From the NCBI RefSeq assembly GCF_018449575.1, contig NZ_JAAVUT010000006.1, positions 212,552 to 276,551 of the forward strand: 64,000 bases of DNA. The letters are read 5' to 3'. Below the pieces are notes generated by a model. That model did not search any database. It saw only the letters and a list, made by a program, of their open reading frames with translations, and was not told the origin of the DNA. Shown here one piece after another: positions 10,843-19,634 of this stretch (its first letter is position 1; every line of letters starts with the position of its first letter). The position numbers were made by a program, and so were the translations under genes. Origin of the DNA: Sodalis sp. dw_96. GTDB taxonomy: Bacteria; Pseudomonadota; Gammaproteobacteria; Enterobacterales; Enterobacteriaceae.

Positions 10843-11277
10843 TTAAAGGCTTTTTGCCAGCCATATCAAATTTTCCTCTTCATCATCCTGCGCGTCCACG
10901 CGCGTCAGCCGATAATGATTTGTTATAAGAAACAATAGCATCCCTTGAAAGCGGTTGCGTGTTTTCACGATAATATTACTATATCCCCTCACCCCGGCCC
11001 ACTCTTCCTGTGCCGTCCATAGCGCGCTGGCAAAACCCCGGCGGCGATACTGGGGTAATACGCCCCCCAGCCAGCCGCGAAACTGCATGGAATCCAGCGC
11101 ATAACCGGTGACAAAACCCGCGGGACGTCCGGCCGCTTCAGCCATCAGCAAATGGTGCGGCTTATTTTGCAGCCGCATTTCGATTTCCAGCAGGCTGTGC
11201 CGGGTATCGAACTCGGGTAACTGAGCATAGAGCAGATGAATCTCTTTCGCGCTGGCGGGGCGCAATAAGACAGTCAT
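10843..11277 (-). CDS. GNAT-family N-acetyltransferase
   Basis: 144 residues. The acetyl-CoA binding motif A of the GNAT fold is seen as LPQYRRRGFASALW (Q/R-x-x-G-x-G/A pattern), preceded by a beta strand (LLMAEAAGRPAGFVTGY) and followed by a conserved NRFQGMLLFLITNHYRLTR segment near the C-terminus. The start ATG at 11277 has GGGAGATTGCC upstream. The acceptor is unknown. It is inserted between yhhQ and dcrB, which are adjacent in E. coli. Confidence 0.75.
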   Translation of the reverse strand: MTVLLRPASAKEIHLLYAQLPEFDTRHSLLEIEMRLQNKPHHLLMAEAAGRPAGFVTGYALDSMQFRGWLGGVLPQYRRRGFASALWTAQEEWAGVRGYSNIIVKTRNRFQGMLLFLITNHYRLTRVDAQDDEEENLIWLAKSL

Positions 11278-11324
11278 GGCAATCTCCCGAAAACGAATAC
11301 GCCAAGAATAGCTTACTCCGGACG

Positions 11325-11990
11325 TTAACTCAGTTGGAGAAATCCGGTTTCCGGCTGTTGTCCCAATTTTTTAAGCAATATATTGAGCAACACCCCGTAC
11401 ATCGGCAAAAAGAAAAGCAAACTTATCAGTAGTTTGAAAGTATAGTCTACAGACGCTATTTCCACCCAATGGGTTGCCATAAATGGGTCGGAGCTTTGAT
11501 AAAAAGCGATAAAAAAGAACGCCAGCGTGTCGCTAAGATTGCCGAACACCGTGGACACCGCCGGCGCCACCCACCAGCGGCGGCCTTGACGCAGGCGGTT
11601 AAATACATGGACATCAAGGATTTGGCCCAGGGCGTAAGCCATAAAACTGGCACAGGCGATGCGCGCCACAAACAGGTTAAATTCGCCAAGGGCGCCAAAC
11701 CCCTGACATTGTCCCTGAAAGAACAGCGACGAGACGCCATAGGATACAAATAATGCCGGAACCATGACCGCCAATATTATGCGGCGGGCCAGCGGCGCGC
11801 CAAAAATCCGCACCGTCAGGTCGGTGGCCAGAAAGATAAACGGAAAGGTAAAGGCGCCCCAGGTGGTATGCAAACCGAAGAGAGTCACCGGCAATTGCAC
11901 CAGGTAGTTACTCGAAGTAATGATAATGATATGAAATAAGGCAAGCCAGAACAGCGCAAGCAGGCGCTGGCGGCGGGTAAAATCAAACAT
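11325..11990 (-). CDS. yhhQ: YhhQ, queuosine precursor (preQ0/preQ1) transporter
   Basis: 221 residues, the same length as E. coli YhhQ, and nearly colinear with it: HIIIITSSNYLVQLPVTLFG, FIFLATDLTVRIFGAPLAR, ASFMAYALGQILDVHVFNR and GNLSDTLAFFFIAF. The protein is an inner-membrane carrier of the VUT/ECF-like family that takes up 7-deazaguanine precursors for queuosine in tRNA. The start ATG at 11990 has AAGG seven bases upstream. That ribosome site is part of a candidate preQ1-I riboswitch (see 11998-12028), which would give feedback control by the transported compound. Confidence 0.93.
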   Translation of the reverse strand: MFDFTRRQRLLALFWLALFHIIIITSSNYLVQLPVTLFGLHTTWGAFTFPFIFLATDLTVRIFGAPLARRIILAVMVPALFVSYGVSSLFFQGQCQGFGALGEFNLFVARIACASFMAYALGQILDVHVFNRLRQGRRWWVAPAVSTVFGNLSDTLAFFFIAFYQSSDPFMATHWVEIASVDYTFKLLISLLFFLPMYGVLLNILLKKLGQQPETGFLQLS

Positions 11991-11997
11991 AGTGTGG

Positions 11998-12028
11998 CCT
12001 TTTTTAGCTATGGGGTGAGGGAACCCAG
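11998..12028 (-). promoter_or_regulatory. Candidate preQ1-I riboswitch in the yhhQ leader
   Basis: On the minus strand the leader reads CTGGGTTCCCTCACCCCA, then TAGCTAAAAAAGGCC, then ATG eight bases on. This fits the class I preQ1 aptamer: P1 arms TGGG and CCCA, a loop of the form UUCxxxxAC, a ligand-binding C just before the 3' P1 arm, and an A-rich tail ending in AAGG that can pair with CC in the loop to form the H-type pseudoknot. AAGG is also the ribosome site, so the switch would act on translation. The layout is close to the known Thermoanaerobacter aptamer. The gene it controls transports preQ0/preQ1. I judged this by eye; no covariance model was run. Confidence 0.6.
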
Positions 12029-12234
12029 AACAACGAACGCGCCTTTTTTGTTACGCGGCGCGCATCCTATCCGGTTATGCTGCTGAAACAACCGCAGAGT
12101 TTATCATCAGTCCTGGGGAAACTTGCAGCGAAAATTTGACGGGGTACACTATTTCATCCGCCGGGGAATCACCGTTCGCTCTGGCTATGATGGCCCGCCA
12201 GCAGTAAGACCGGGACCTGAAGCTTGCACAAGAC

Positions 12235-12667
12235 GTGTTAAAGGGAGAGCGTGACGATGGGGTCGAAGCGGGCGTGGTTTTTCCGCCCGCCCTAGCGCCC
12301 CATGGCACGGTAGGCCCGCGATCACCAAGACTTGAACCGTGCGTGTTAAAGGGAGAGCGTGACGATGGGGTCGAAGCGGGCGTGGTTTTTCCGCCCGCCC
12401 GAGCGCCCCATGGCACGGTAGGCCCGCGATCACCAAGACTTGAACCGTGCGTGTTAAAGGGAGAGCGTGCCGATGGGGTCGATGCGGGCGTGGTTTTTCC
12501 GCCCGCCGGAGTAGCCCCATGGCACGGTAGGCCCGCGATCACCAAGACTTGAACCGTGCGTGTTAAAGGGAGAGCGTGCCGATGGGGTCGAAGCGGGCGT
12601 GGTTTTTCCGCCCGCCGGAGTGCCCCATGGCACGGTAGGCCCGCTATCACCTATGCTTGAACCGAGC
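12235..12667. repeat. 108-bp tandem repeat array, four units
   Basis: Four head-to-tail units start at 12235, 12343, 12451 and 12560 (periods 108, 108 and 109), with a degenerate fifth beginning near 12668. Each unit begins GTGTTAAAGGGAGAGCGTG and holds a GCGGGCG...CGCCCGC inverted repeat around GTTTTT plus a GCACGGT/ACCGTGC inverted repeat. The units are nearly identical. Because 108 is a multiple of three, overlapping frames stay open on both strands, but none looks like a real protein. The array fills the gap between yhhQ and tusA together with about 200 bases of unrecognised sequence at 12029-12234 and 90 bases before tusA. Confidence 0.9.
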
Positions 12668-12756
12668 CTGCTAAAGGGGGGGGACCGTGCCGATCGGGCG
12701 GGAACGTCCCGGTAATTCGTTCATTTTAATCAGAAACCGTATGCGGAAAAATCTTT

Positions 12757-12999
12757 ATGTCTGATCCTTTTGCCCAAGCCGATCGCACCCTCGATGCCCA
12801 AGGGCTGCGATGCCCCGAACCTGTCATGCTGGTGCGTAAAACCGTACGCGGCATGGAGACCGGTCAAACCCTGCTGATCATTGCCGACGATCCGGCCACC
12901 ACCCGCGACATCCCCGGTTTTTGCCGATATATGGAACATACCCTGGTGGCGCAGATGATCGATCGCCCGCCCTATCGTTACCTGCTGCGCAAAGGGTAA
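12757..12999 (+). CDS. tusA: TusA, sulfur carrier protein
   Basis: 80 residues (E. coli TusA 81). The catalytic Cys lies in the signature [20 protein letters not shown], and the [19 protein letters not shown] stretch is nearly identical to E. coli. TusA accepts persulfide sulfur from IscS and passes it to TusBCD for 2-thiouridine formation in tRNA; it also feeds molybdenum cofactor synthesis. The ATG at 12757 has a weak GGA about ten bases upstream. It ends two bases before the convergent yhhN stop; zntA, which lies here in E. coli, is absent. Confidence 0.95.
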   Translation: MSDPFAQADRTLDAQGLRCPEPVMLVRKTVRGMETGQTLLIIADDPATTRDIPGFCRYMEHTLVAQMIDRPPYRYLLRKG

Positions 13000-13001
13000 A
13001 A

Positions 13002-13628
13002 TCAGACATACAACGAACGCACGATTAAGAAGTGGCCGGCAAAATAACCGGCTGCAATGACCGCCCTGGCCGCCCCGAACGGATAACGGAAATGGCTGAC
13101 AAGCCATACCACGGTTGCCAGCAGAAGCAGCGTGGTGCCGGCCAGCAGGGAAAAGCCATGATCGTCTCCACGGGCGAAATACTGCTCTCCCGCCACCCAA
13201 ACCATCAGTAAAGTCATGCCGATATAGGTGCAGACCGGCCAGCGCAGCTCTTCCAGACGCGACCATATCACCGCGATCAACACCGCCCCAACGATAAGCA
13301 ATGCCGCCGGCAACGGCCAAAAAACGGTAAAGGTCATCTGGCTGGCGAAACCGACGGTATAGAGCAGGTGCGACAAGAAGTAAGCGCCGATGACATACAT
13401 CATCCGTTCTCTCGGCAAGAGCAGCAAAGTATCGGCCACCATGGTCGCTATTAAACCAAGAATAATCAGATAACCGGTGGCGGTGATCACCGGCGCTTGG
13501 CAAGCCAAGGCCAACAGCAGCAACAGGGTGACCGGCCTGAATAACCAGCGCTGCCAAACCGGGCCGCGATAGGCGGCGTCCACAAAAAGCCAGCCCGACA
13601 GCACAACCGCGATAAATGACCAGAGCAT
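13002..13628 (-). CDS. yhhN: YhhN, TMEM86-family membrane protein (lysoplasmalogenase-like)
   Basis: 208 residues, the length of E. coli YhhN, with about eight hydrophobic segments. Conserved family features include the acidic/polar motif in [12 protein letters not shown] and [14 protein letters not shown]. The eukaryotic relatives TMEM86 hydrolyse lysoplasmalogens; the bacterial role is not established. The start at 13628 has AAGGATAAAAA directly upstream. Confidence 0.88.
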   Translation of the reverse strand: MLWSFIAVVLSGWLFVDAAYRGPVWQRWLFRPVTLLLLLALACQAPVITATGYLIILGLIATMVADTLLLLPRERMMYVIGAYFLSHLLYTVGFASQMTFTVFWPLPAALLIVGAVLIAVIWSRLEELRWPVCTYIGMTLLMVWVAGEQYFARGDDHGFSLLAGTTLLLLATVVWLVSHFRYPFGAARAVIAAGYFAGHFLIVRSLYV

Positions 13629-13876
13629 TTTTTATCCTTATTTATTTGTAGTGCTAATAATCCAGGAAATAACTTTTCGAACAATAATTTCTCTATCAAT
13701 AACTACCGGAACAGCTGGAATTACGGTGCCGATCGTCGCACCAGGGTAGGGATCGGTATATGTTTAAACAAGATTAAGCAAGGAAGATGCTTCGTGACGG
13801 CGCTTCATGCTATGTTAGCGCCAGATTTTTTATATGCAAAATGCATTAACCCAGAATCAAGGGAGATAGCCGGGTT

Positions 13877-14197
13877 ATGAGCAGCGAACAACCCTTATAT
13901 CGGATTCAATTTATCAATAATGGTAAAAACTATCAGCTTTTTGTACGTGAGCTGAGCCAGAGCGCCATGTTCGGTTTTATTGAAATCGGCGATTTTGTTT
14001 TCTATAGCCACAGCACCGTGCTGGTGGACCCGTCCGAGGAGAAGTTGAAAAACGAATTCGAAGGCGTCACCCGCAGCTACATCCCGCTCCATGCCGTGAT
14101 TCGCATTGATGTGGTGACCGAAAAGGGCAGCGCGCGGATTTCCGAACTGGGTGATAATGTTACGGTATTGCCCTATTTCCCCGGCAAAAAACCCTAG
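13877..14197 (+). CDS. DUF1820 family protein
   Basis: 106 residues. It contains the typical DUF1820 core: YRIQFINNGKNYQLFVREL near the N-terminus, then FGFIEIGDFVF, then VDPSEEKLKNEFEGV followed by RSYIPLHAVIRIDVV. No signal peptide or membrane segment is seen. The family is widespread in Proteobacteria and has no known function. It lies in the yhhN-yhhL interval, where E. coli carries the unrelated yhhM. An AAGGGAG stretch lies about 12 bases upstream of the ATG. Confidence 0.8.
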   Translation: MSSEQPLYRIQFINNGKNYQLFVRELSQSAMFGFIEIGDFVFYSHSTVLVDPSEEKLKNEFEGVTRSYIPLHAVIRIDVVTEKGSARISELGDNVTVLPYFPGKKP

Positions 14198-14269
14198 GGT
14201 ATAAAACGCCTGGCGCTAAAATCCCTGAATGCAAACAGAGTTGCACTCAAGAAGCTCTGAGTGTAGTCC

Positions 14270-14536
14270 TTAGCGCTGCCGCAATTTTTTTTGCCAGGCC
14301 AGCATCTCGAATATACCGAAGAAAAACATCCTGATTTGAAAGACGAGCGTGAATTTAGGCTCGTTTTTCGTCAGCGAGATTTTGAGCAGCAACAATTGCA
14401 ACACGTGCATCAGCACCATGAAAATCAGGGCGACGTCAAAGAAATATTTTAACGGCCTGGGGAAGGGTTGAATCACATTCAAAATCAAAAAGCACCAGAC
14501 CAGCACCATCAGTAAACGGCCGAGATTAATCCACAT
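14270..14536 (-). CDS. yhhL: YhhL, DUF1145 membrane protein
   Basis: 88 residues (E. coli YhhL 89). MWINLGRLLMVLVWCFLILN and PFPRPLKYFFDVALIFMVLMH are two membrane segments with the conserved PFPRPL between them, and the C-terminus FGIFEMLAWQKKLR is also conserved. The ATG at 14536 has AGGAG seven bases upstream. It overlaps the end of rsmD by 11 bases on the same strand, so the two are translated from one message. Function unknown. Confidence 0.9.
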   Translation of the reverse strand: MWINLGRLLMVLVWCFLILNVIQPFPRPLKYFFDVALIFMVLMHVLQLLLLKISLTKNEPKFTLVFQIRMFFFGIFEMLAWQKKLRQR

Positions 14537-15131
14537 CGTTTTGCTCCTGTGGTATGCCTTGACGGACAAATAGCCGGTATGCCACCTGGCCGGCGGCTTT
14601 TTCACGATGCAGGAGCCAGTTGGCGGGGGTAGCCGGCGGACCGTTCTCCGTCTCGGTTTCGATATAAATCCAGGCGTCCGGCGACAACCAATGATGTTGC
14701 TCCAGTAATTGCACCGTCCGATCGATAAGCCCCTGGCGAAATGGCGGGTCGAGGAAAACCACATCATAGGGTTCACCCGGCCGCGCCAGCCAGCGCAGGC
14801 TGTCGGTTACCACCACCTGTCCGTTGTCGGCCCGCAGCAGCCGCAAATTTTTATCCAGCTGCGCCGCCACGTCCCGATCCTGTTCCAGCAGCGTGGCGGC
14901 GGCGGCGTGGCGGGATAAAGCCTCCAGACCCAATGCGCCGCTGCCGGCGAAACAATCCAGGCAACGGGCGTCTTGAACCTTCGGCGCCAGCCAATTAAAC
15001 AAGGTCTCCCGAACCCGGTCGGTGGTGGGACGCAGGCCGGGGCTATCGGGCACCGGCAATTTACGTCCGCGCCATTGACCGCCGATCAGGCGTATTTGCC
15101 CGGCGGGACGGGAGGGGAGATTTTTCGCCAT
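14526..15131 (-). CDS. rsmD: RsmD, 16S rRNA (guanine966-N2)-methyltransferase
   Basis: 201 residues from the ATG at 15131 (AAGG upstream); a TTG at 15152 would add seven residues. Conserved parts: GQIRLIGGQWRGRKLPVPDS, LRPTTDRVRETLFNWL, the SAM-binding LDCFAGSGALGLEALSR and the catalytic VFLDPPFR. It methylates G966 in 16S rRNA in the small subunit. It is divergent from ftsY as in E. coli and followed by yhhL. Confidence 0.93.
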   Translation of the reverse strand: MAKNLPSRPAGQIRLIGGQWRGRKLPVPDSPGLRPTTDRVRETLFNWLAPKVQDARCLDCFAGSGALGLEALSRHAAAATLLEQDRDVAAQLDKNLRLLRADNGQVVVTDSLRWLARPGEPYDVVFLDPPFRQGLIDRTVQLLEQHHWLSPDAWIYIETETENGPPATPANWLLHREKAAGQVAYRLFVRQGIPQEQNDVD

Positions 15132-15356
15132 ATGCGCCTTGTGATTACTCAAACGGTTAAAAGACCGTATCGGGGCCGATGGCCGGTTATTCTACCGGGC
15201 CGATGGCCCGGGGGGAATGTTAATTCGTCACAGTTCGCCAATGGAGGTGAAATCCACGCCTTACATGTTGAGGCGCGGCGAAAAGTGATAAACTATCAGG
15301 TTTATCAGTCACGTTATTCATCCGCCATGATTATCAGGCGAGGAGTGTAGTCGCAA

Positions 15357-16880
15357 ATGGCAAAAGATAAAAAGCGCGGTTTCCTGTCCTGGTTAGGCAT
15401 TAAGCGCCCGGATGACCAACAGGAAAACAACCGGCAGACGCCAGGGGAAGCTGATGCCCGGGACGTTGAACAAAAGGCGGCTCCCGTTGCGAAGCAGGCT
15501 ACGCCCGCCGCCGATGAATCCGATGCCGTGCGCACCGCCCGGGATATTGTCGACGTCACGGAGCGGGTGGCGCAGGAGCAGGGCACCCTCCCGACGGCGA
15601 CCAATGAATCCGACGCCGTGCGCGCCGCCCGGGATATTGTCGACGTCACGGAGCGGGTGGCACAGGAGCAGGGCGCCGATACCAACCGCGCAGCCGGACC
15701 GGCGCCGGGGTCAGATTTACCTCTATCGCCCCTCCCCGTGCCGAAAGATGCCCGCGGCCCGGATCATGTCCCGGCCCCGAAAGAGGATAGTCCCCGCCAT
15801 CGCGATGAGGCCGGACTGACTCTGGCGGAGGATGTGCGTCCCGAGCAGGGGGATCTCCTGCCGGAAGCGGCGGAACCGGTTCCGGCGGGCCCGTGGGAAA
15901 CGGATCCTTTAGGCGCGGTGACGGCTGAACCGCTGGCCACCGAGCAGGCGCGCCCGAGCCGCGAAGGTTTTTTCTCCCGGCTCAAACGCGGCCTGCTTAA
16001 AACCAAACAAAATCTCGGATCCGGATTTATCGGATTGTTTCGCGGTAAAAAAATAGACGATGATTTGTTTGAAGAGCTTGAAGAACAGTTACTGATTGCC
16101 GACGTGGGTGTGGAAACCACTCGTAAGATCATCGCCAGCCTGGTTGAACATGCCGACCGCAGCCATCTCAAGGACGCGGACGCGCTGTATGGCAAGCTCA
16201 AGGAAGAGATGGCCGCTATACTGTCCAAGGTCAGCCAGCCTTTGCAGGTGGGCGGCAAAACGCCGTTCGTCATTCTGATGGTGGGGGTCAACGGCGTGGG
16301 CAAAACCACCACCATCGGCAAATTGGCGCGCCAGTACCAGGCGGAAGGCAAAACCGTGATGCTGGCGGCAGGCGACACCTTTCGGGCGGCGGCGGTGGAA
16401 CAGCTGCAAATTTGGGGGCAGCGCAATCGCATTCCGGTGGTGGCGCAGCATACCGGCGCCGATTCCGCGTCGGTGATTTTCGATGCCATTCAGGCGGCCA
16501 AAGCCCGCGGCGTCGATGTCCTGATTGCCGATACCGCCGGTCGATTACAGAACAAAAGCCATTTGATGGATGAGCTGAAAAAGATTGTGCGCGTCATGAA
16601 AAAGCTGGACGCGGACGCCCCTCACGAGGTTATGCTGACCCTTGACGCCAGCACCGGCCAGAACGCCGTCAGCCAGGCGAGACTGTTCAATGAAACGGTG
16701 CCGTTGACCGGAATTACGCTGACGAAACTGGACGGTACCGCCAAGGGCGGGGTGATCTTTGCCGTGGCCGATAGGTTCGGCATTCCGATTCGTTATATCG
16801 GTGTCGGAGAAGGCATCGAAGATTTGCGGCCCTTTAACGCCGATGATTTTATTGAGGCACTTTTTGCCCGAGAGGATTAA
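15357..16880 (+). CDS. ftsY: FtsY, signal recognition particle receptor
   Basis: 507 residues (E. coli 497). The C-terminal NG domain carries the GTPase motifs GVNGVGKTTTIGKLA, DTFRAAAVEQL, DTAGRLQNK and TKLDGTAKGG, and ends FIEALFARED. The acidic N-terminal A domain is variable and here contains two 30-residue tandem copies of DESDAVR(T/A)ARDIVDVTERV; the DNA period is 90 bases (GAATCCGA at 15516 and 15606). FtsY binds the membrane and SecYEG and receives SRP-ribosome complexes. ftsE follows after five bases. The start has GAGGAG 13 bases upstream, a long but workable spacing. Confidence 0.96.
   Translation: MAKDKKRGFLSWLGIKRPDDQQENNRQTPGEADARDVEQKAAPVAKQATPAADESDAVRTARDIVDVTERVAQEQGTLPTATNESDAVRAARDIVDVTERVAQEQGADTNRAAGPAPGSDLPLSPLPVPKDARGPDHVPAPKEDSPRHRDEAGLTLAEDVRPEQGDLLPEAAEPVPAGPWETDPLGAVTAEPLATEQARPSREGFFSRLKRGLLKTKQNLGSGFIGLFRGKKIDDDLFEELEEQLLIADVGVETTRKIIASLVEHADRSHLKDADALYGKLKEEMAAILSKVSQPLQVGGKTPFVILMVGVNGVGKTTTIGKLARQYQAEGKTVMLAAGDTFRAAAVEQLQIWGQRNRIPVVAQHTGADSASVIFDAIQAAKARGVDVLIADTAGRLQNKSHLMDELKKIVRVMKKLDADAPHEVMLTLDASTGQNAVSQARLFNETVPLTGITLTKLDGTAKGGVIFAVADRFGIPIRYIGVGEGIEDLRPFNADDFIEALFARED
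15504..15683 (+). repeat. 90-bp in-frame duplication inside ftsY
   Basis: Two near-identical 90-base copies encode 30 residues each (core GAATCCGA.GCCGTGCGC to GTGGC.CAGGAGCAGGGC). They lie in the linker-like acidic domain, so the reading frame and GTPase domain are unaffected. Confidence 0.85.
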
Positions 16881-16885
16881 CTAGG

Positions 16886-17554
16886 ATGATTCGCTTTGAA
16901 CACGTCAGCAAAGCCTATCTTGGCGGACGGCAGGCACTGCAAGGTGTCGATTTCCACCTCCGTCCGGCCGAGATGGCCTTCTTGACGGGCCATTCGGGAG
17001 CGGGTAAGAGTACCCTGCTCAAACTGATATGCGGTATTGAACGGCCCAGCGCGGGTCATATCTTCTTCGATGGTCACGATATCAGCCGCTTGAGAAACGG
17101 CGAGGTGCCTTTCTTGCGTCGCCAGATCGGCATGATCTTCCAGGATCATCATTTGCTGGTGGATCGCACCATTTACGACAACGTGGCAATGCCGTTGATT
17201 ATCTCAGGGGCGAGCACCGAGGATATCAGGCGCCGGGTGTCCGCGGCGCTGGATAAGGTCGGTCTGTTGGATAAAGCGCGTAACTATCCCATCCAATTGT
17301 CCGGCGGCGAGCAGCAGCGGGTCGGCATTGCCCGCGCCGTGGTGAACAAGCCCGCGGTTTTGCTGGCGGATGAGCCCACCGGCAACCTTGACGACGCGCT
17401 GTCGGAGGATATTTTGCGGCTGTTCGAAGAATTCAATCGGGTCGGCGTGACGGTGCTGATGGCTACCCACGATCTGGCGCTGATAGCTCGGCGGCATTAT
17501 CGTATCATGTCGCTGAATCAGGGAAGAATGAACGGGGGCGTTGATGGCGAATAG
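16886..17554 (+). CDS. ftsE: FtsE, cell-division ABC transporter ATPase
   Basis: 222 residues, the same as E. coli. Walker [13 protein letters not shown], signature [14 protein letters not shown], Walker [13 protein letters not shown] and the H-loop MATHDL are all present. FtsE pairs with FtsX at the septum and activates periplasmic amidases (through EnvC) to split septal peptidoglycan. It lies between ftsY and ftsX and overlaps ftsX by 11 bases. Confidence 0.96.
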   Translation: MIRFEHVSKAYLGGRQALQGVDFHLRPAEMAFLTGHSGAGKSTLLKLICGIERPSAGHIFFDGHDISRLRNGEVPFLRRQIGMIFQDHHLLVDRTIYDNVAMPLIISGASTEDIRRRVSAALDKVGLLDKARNYPIQLSGGEQQRVGIARAVVNKPAVLLADEPTGNLDDALSEDILRLFEEFNRVGVTVLMATHDLALIARRHYRIMSLNQGRMNGGVDGE

Positions 17555-18524
17555 ACTTAACCGGCCGCAGACCGCGAGCGGCGCCAAAGCGGCCAAGAGC
17601 AAGGCTTTGCGGGGCGGCTGGCGTGAACAGTGGGCTTACGCCTGGAGTAACGCCTTGGGCGATATGCGGCGCCAGCCATTAGCGACTCTTTTAACCATTA
17701 CCGTTATTGCCATTTCGTTGACGTTGCCCAGCGTATGTTATCTGGTATGGAAAAACGTCAGCCAGGCGGCGGAACAGTGGTATCCGACGCCGCAGCTGAC
17801 CGTTTATCTGGATAAAACCCTGGATGACGATGCGGCGCTCAAGGTATTGAATCGCTTGAAACAGGAAGCCGGCGTGGAGAAGGTCAACTATCTCTCGCGC
17901 GAGGAAGCGATGGGTGAATTCCGCAACTGGTCCGGCTTTGGCGGCGCGCTGGATATGCTGGAGCAAAATCCGCTGCCGGCGGTGGCCATCATCACGCCGA
18001 AGCTGGATTTCCAAAGCGCCGACACCCTCAAAACATTGCGCGATCGGGTCGCGGCGGTAGCGGGTGTGGATGAAGTGCGAATGGACGACAGCTGGTTCGC
18101 CCGTTTGGCGGCCTTAACCGGTTTAGTGGGCCAGGTTGCGGCCACTATCGGCCTGTTGATGATTGTTGCGGTATTCCTGGTGATCGGCAACAGTATCCGT
18201 CTGAGTATCTTCAGCCGACGCGATACCATTAATGTGATGAAGCTGCTGGGGGCCACCGACGGCTTTATCCTGCGGCCCTTTCTTAATGGCGGGGCCTTAT
18301 TGGGGCTGGGTGGCGCCATTGTGTCGCTGATTTTGTCGGAAACCCTGGTGTGGCGGCTTGAATCGGTGGTGGAAAAAGTGGCCTCGGTGTTTGGCACTAC
18401 GTTTACCCTGCATGGGCTTGATTGGTCAGAAATTCTACTGCTATTGTTGATTTCCACCATGATCGGCTGGCTGGCGGCCTGGTTGGCGACGGTTCAACAT
18501 TTACGTCGCTTTACACCCCAATGA
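17544..18524 (+). CDS. ftsX: FtsX, cell-division ABC transporter permease
   Basis: 326 residues; E. coli FtsX is about 352, the difference lying in the cytoplasmic N-terminus. The first membrane helix is [19 protein letters not shown], followed by a periplasmic loop that binds EnvC, then three further helices including [19 protein letters not shown] and [18 protein letters not shown]. The ATG at 17544 has GGGGGCG upstream; a TTG one codon earlier is in frame. The overlap with ftsE implies translational coupling. Confidence 0.95.
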   Translation: MANRLNRPQTASGAKAAKSKALRGGWREQWAYAWSNALGDMRRQPLATLLTITVIAISLTLPSVCYLVWKNVSQAAEQWYPTPQLTVYLDKTLDDDAALKVLNRLKQEAGVEKVNYLSREEAMGEFRNWSGFGGALDMLEQNPLPAVAIITPKLDFQSADTLKTLRDRVAAVAGVDEVRMDDSWFARLAALTGLVGQVAATIGLLMIVAVFLVIGNSIRLSIFSRRDTINVMKLLGATDGFILRPFLNGGALLGLGGAIVSLILSETLVWRLESVVEKVASVFGTTFTLHGLDWSEILLLLLISTMIGWLAAWLATVQHLRRFTPQ

Positions 18525-18592
18525 GGTTTTTTTGTTATACTCGGGTAACGATATTACAACCGCACAAGCTGATCCACGTTGCTTTTTAACCT

Positions 18593-18620
18593 GAACTAAT
18601 ATGCTGCGAGTCGGTCTTAA
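18593..18620 (+). promoter_or_regulatory. Candidate sigma-E (P3-like) promoter of rpoH
   Basis: GAACTA, a 16-base spacer ending in CGG, then TCTTAA. The E. coli rpoH P3 promoter has GAACTT, 16 bases ending CGG, and TCTGAT, so spacing and context agree. It lies about 84 bases before the rpoH start. Judged by eye only. Confidence 0.45.
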
Positions 18621-18703
18621 TATCGGCTGTTGATACAAAAGTATCCCGTAGAACAACGGTTGCTTGATGTGACAGCATCAGAGAATTTAGCGAGAGGACT
18701 TGA

Positions 18704-19561
18704 ATGATTAAAGATATGCAAGCTTTAGCCCTGGTTCCCCAAGGCAGTCTGGAAGCCTACATCCGGGCAGCCAATGCCTATCCTATGCTTACGGCGGAGG
18801 AAGAGCGGTCTTTGGCTGAACAACTGCATTATCAGGGCGATTTGGAGGCGGCCAAGCGGCTTATCCTGTCCCACCTGCGCTTTGTCGTCCATATCGCGCG
18901 TAATTATTCCGGTTATGGTCTGCCGCAGGCGGATTTAATCCAGGAAGGCAATATCGGCCTGATGAAGGCGGTGCGCCGTTTTAACCCTGAAGTCGGGGTC
19001 CGGCTGGTTTCTTTTGCCGTGCACTGGATTAAAGCGGAAATTCACGAATACGTCTTGCGCAACTGGCGCATCGTGAAGGTTGCCACCACCAAGGCCCAGC
19101 GCAAGCTGTTCTTCAATTTGCGCAAAACCAAACAGCGCCTGGGCTGGTTTAATCAGGCCGAAGTAGAGATGGTGGCGCAAGAGCTCGGCGTCACCAGTAA
19201 AGACGTGCGCGAAATGGAATCTCGTATGGCGGCCCAGGACATGACATTCGATCCGACCCCGGATGAAGACGCCCGCGAAGGCCAATCCATGGCCCCGATG
19301 CTCTATCTGCAGGATAAGTCTTCCGATTTCGCCGACGGCATTGAAGAAGATAACTGGGATGATCATGCGGCGGACAAGCTCGGCCTGGCGTTGGAAGGCC
19401 TGGATGAACGCAGTCAGCATATTATCCGCGCCAGATGGCTGGATGACGACAATAAGACCACGCTGCAGGAACTGGCCGATAAATACGGCGTGTCAGCAGA
19501 GCGCGTGCGCCAGCTTGAAAAAAACGCCATGAAAAAAATGCGGATGGCGATAGAGTCGTAA
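18704..19561 (+). CDS. rpoH: RpoH, heat-shock sigma factor sigma-32
   Basis: 285 residues (E. coli 284). Region 2 has [20 protein letters not shown] and [20 protein letters not shown]; the RpoH box [15 protein letters not shown] is intact; region 4 ends in [20 protein letters not shown]. It directs RNA polymerase to heat-shock promoters. The first 35 codons, starting ATGATTAAAGATATGCAAG, keep the downstream-box and thermosensor-like context known in E. coli, where mRNA structure limits translation at low temperature. The ribosome site is GAGAGGAC. Confidence 0.96.
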   Translation: MIKDMQALALVPQGSLEAYIRAANAYPMLTAEEERSLAEQLHYQGDLEAAKRLILSHLRFVVHIARNYSGYGLPQADLIQEGNIGLMKAVRRFNPEVGVRLVSFAVHWIKAEIHEYVLRNWRIVKVATTKAQRKLFFNLRKTKQRLGWFNQAEVEMVAQELGVTSKDVREMESRMAAQDMTFDPTPDEDAREGQSMAPMLYLQDKSSDFADGIEEDNWDDHAADKLGLALEGLDERSQHIIRARWLDDDNKTTLQELADKYGVSAERVRQLEKNAMKKMRMAIES

Positions 19562-19590
19562 CAGCGTTTCTTCGCGCTCAGTTAAAGTTA

Positions 19591-19623
19591 AAGGCCGTCC
19601 TCATTGCTGAGGGCGGCCTTTTT
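19591..19623 (+). terminator. rpoH terminator
   Basis: AAGGCCG.CCTCA and TGAGG.CGGCCTT arms around TTGC form a long hairpin followed by TTTGC. It lies 30 bases after the rpoH stop; the transketolase gene ends just past it on the other strand. Confidence 0.85.
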
Positions 19624-19634
19624 GCTTCCGATGG

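Noticed and set aside
12075..12650. Long overlapping frames on both strands of the 108-bp array (for example a 191-residue minus frame with repeated VLVIAGLPCHGA)
   Set aside because: They stay open only because the unit length is a multiple of three; there is no ribosome site and several frames are equally open.
12235..12667. CRISPR array
   Set aside because: The units are 108 bases and contiguous with no unique spacers, and no cas genes are nearby.
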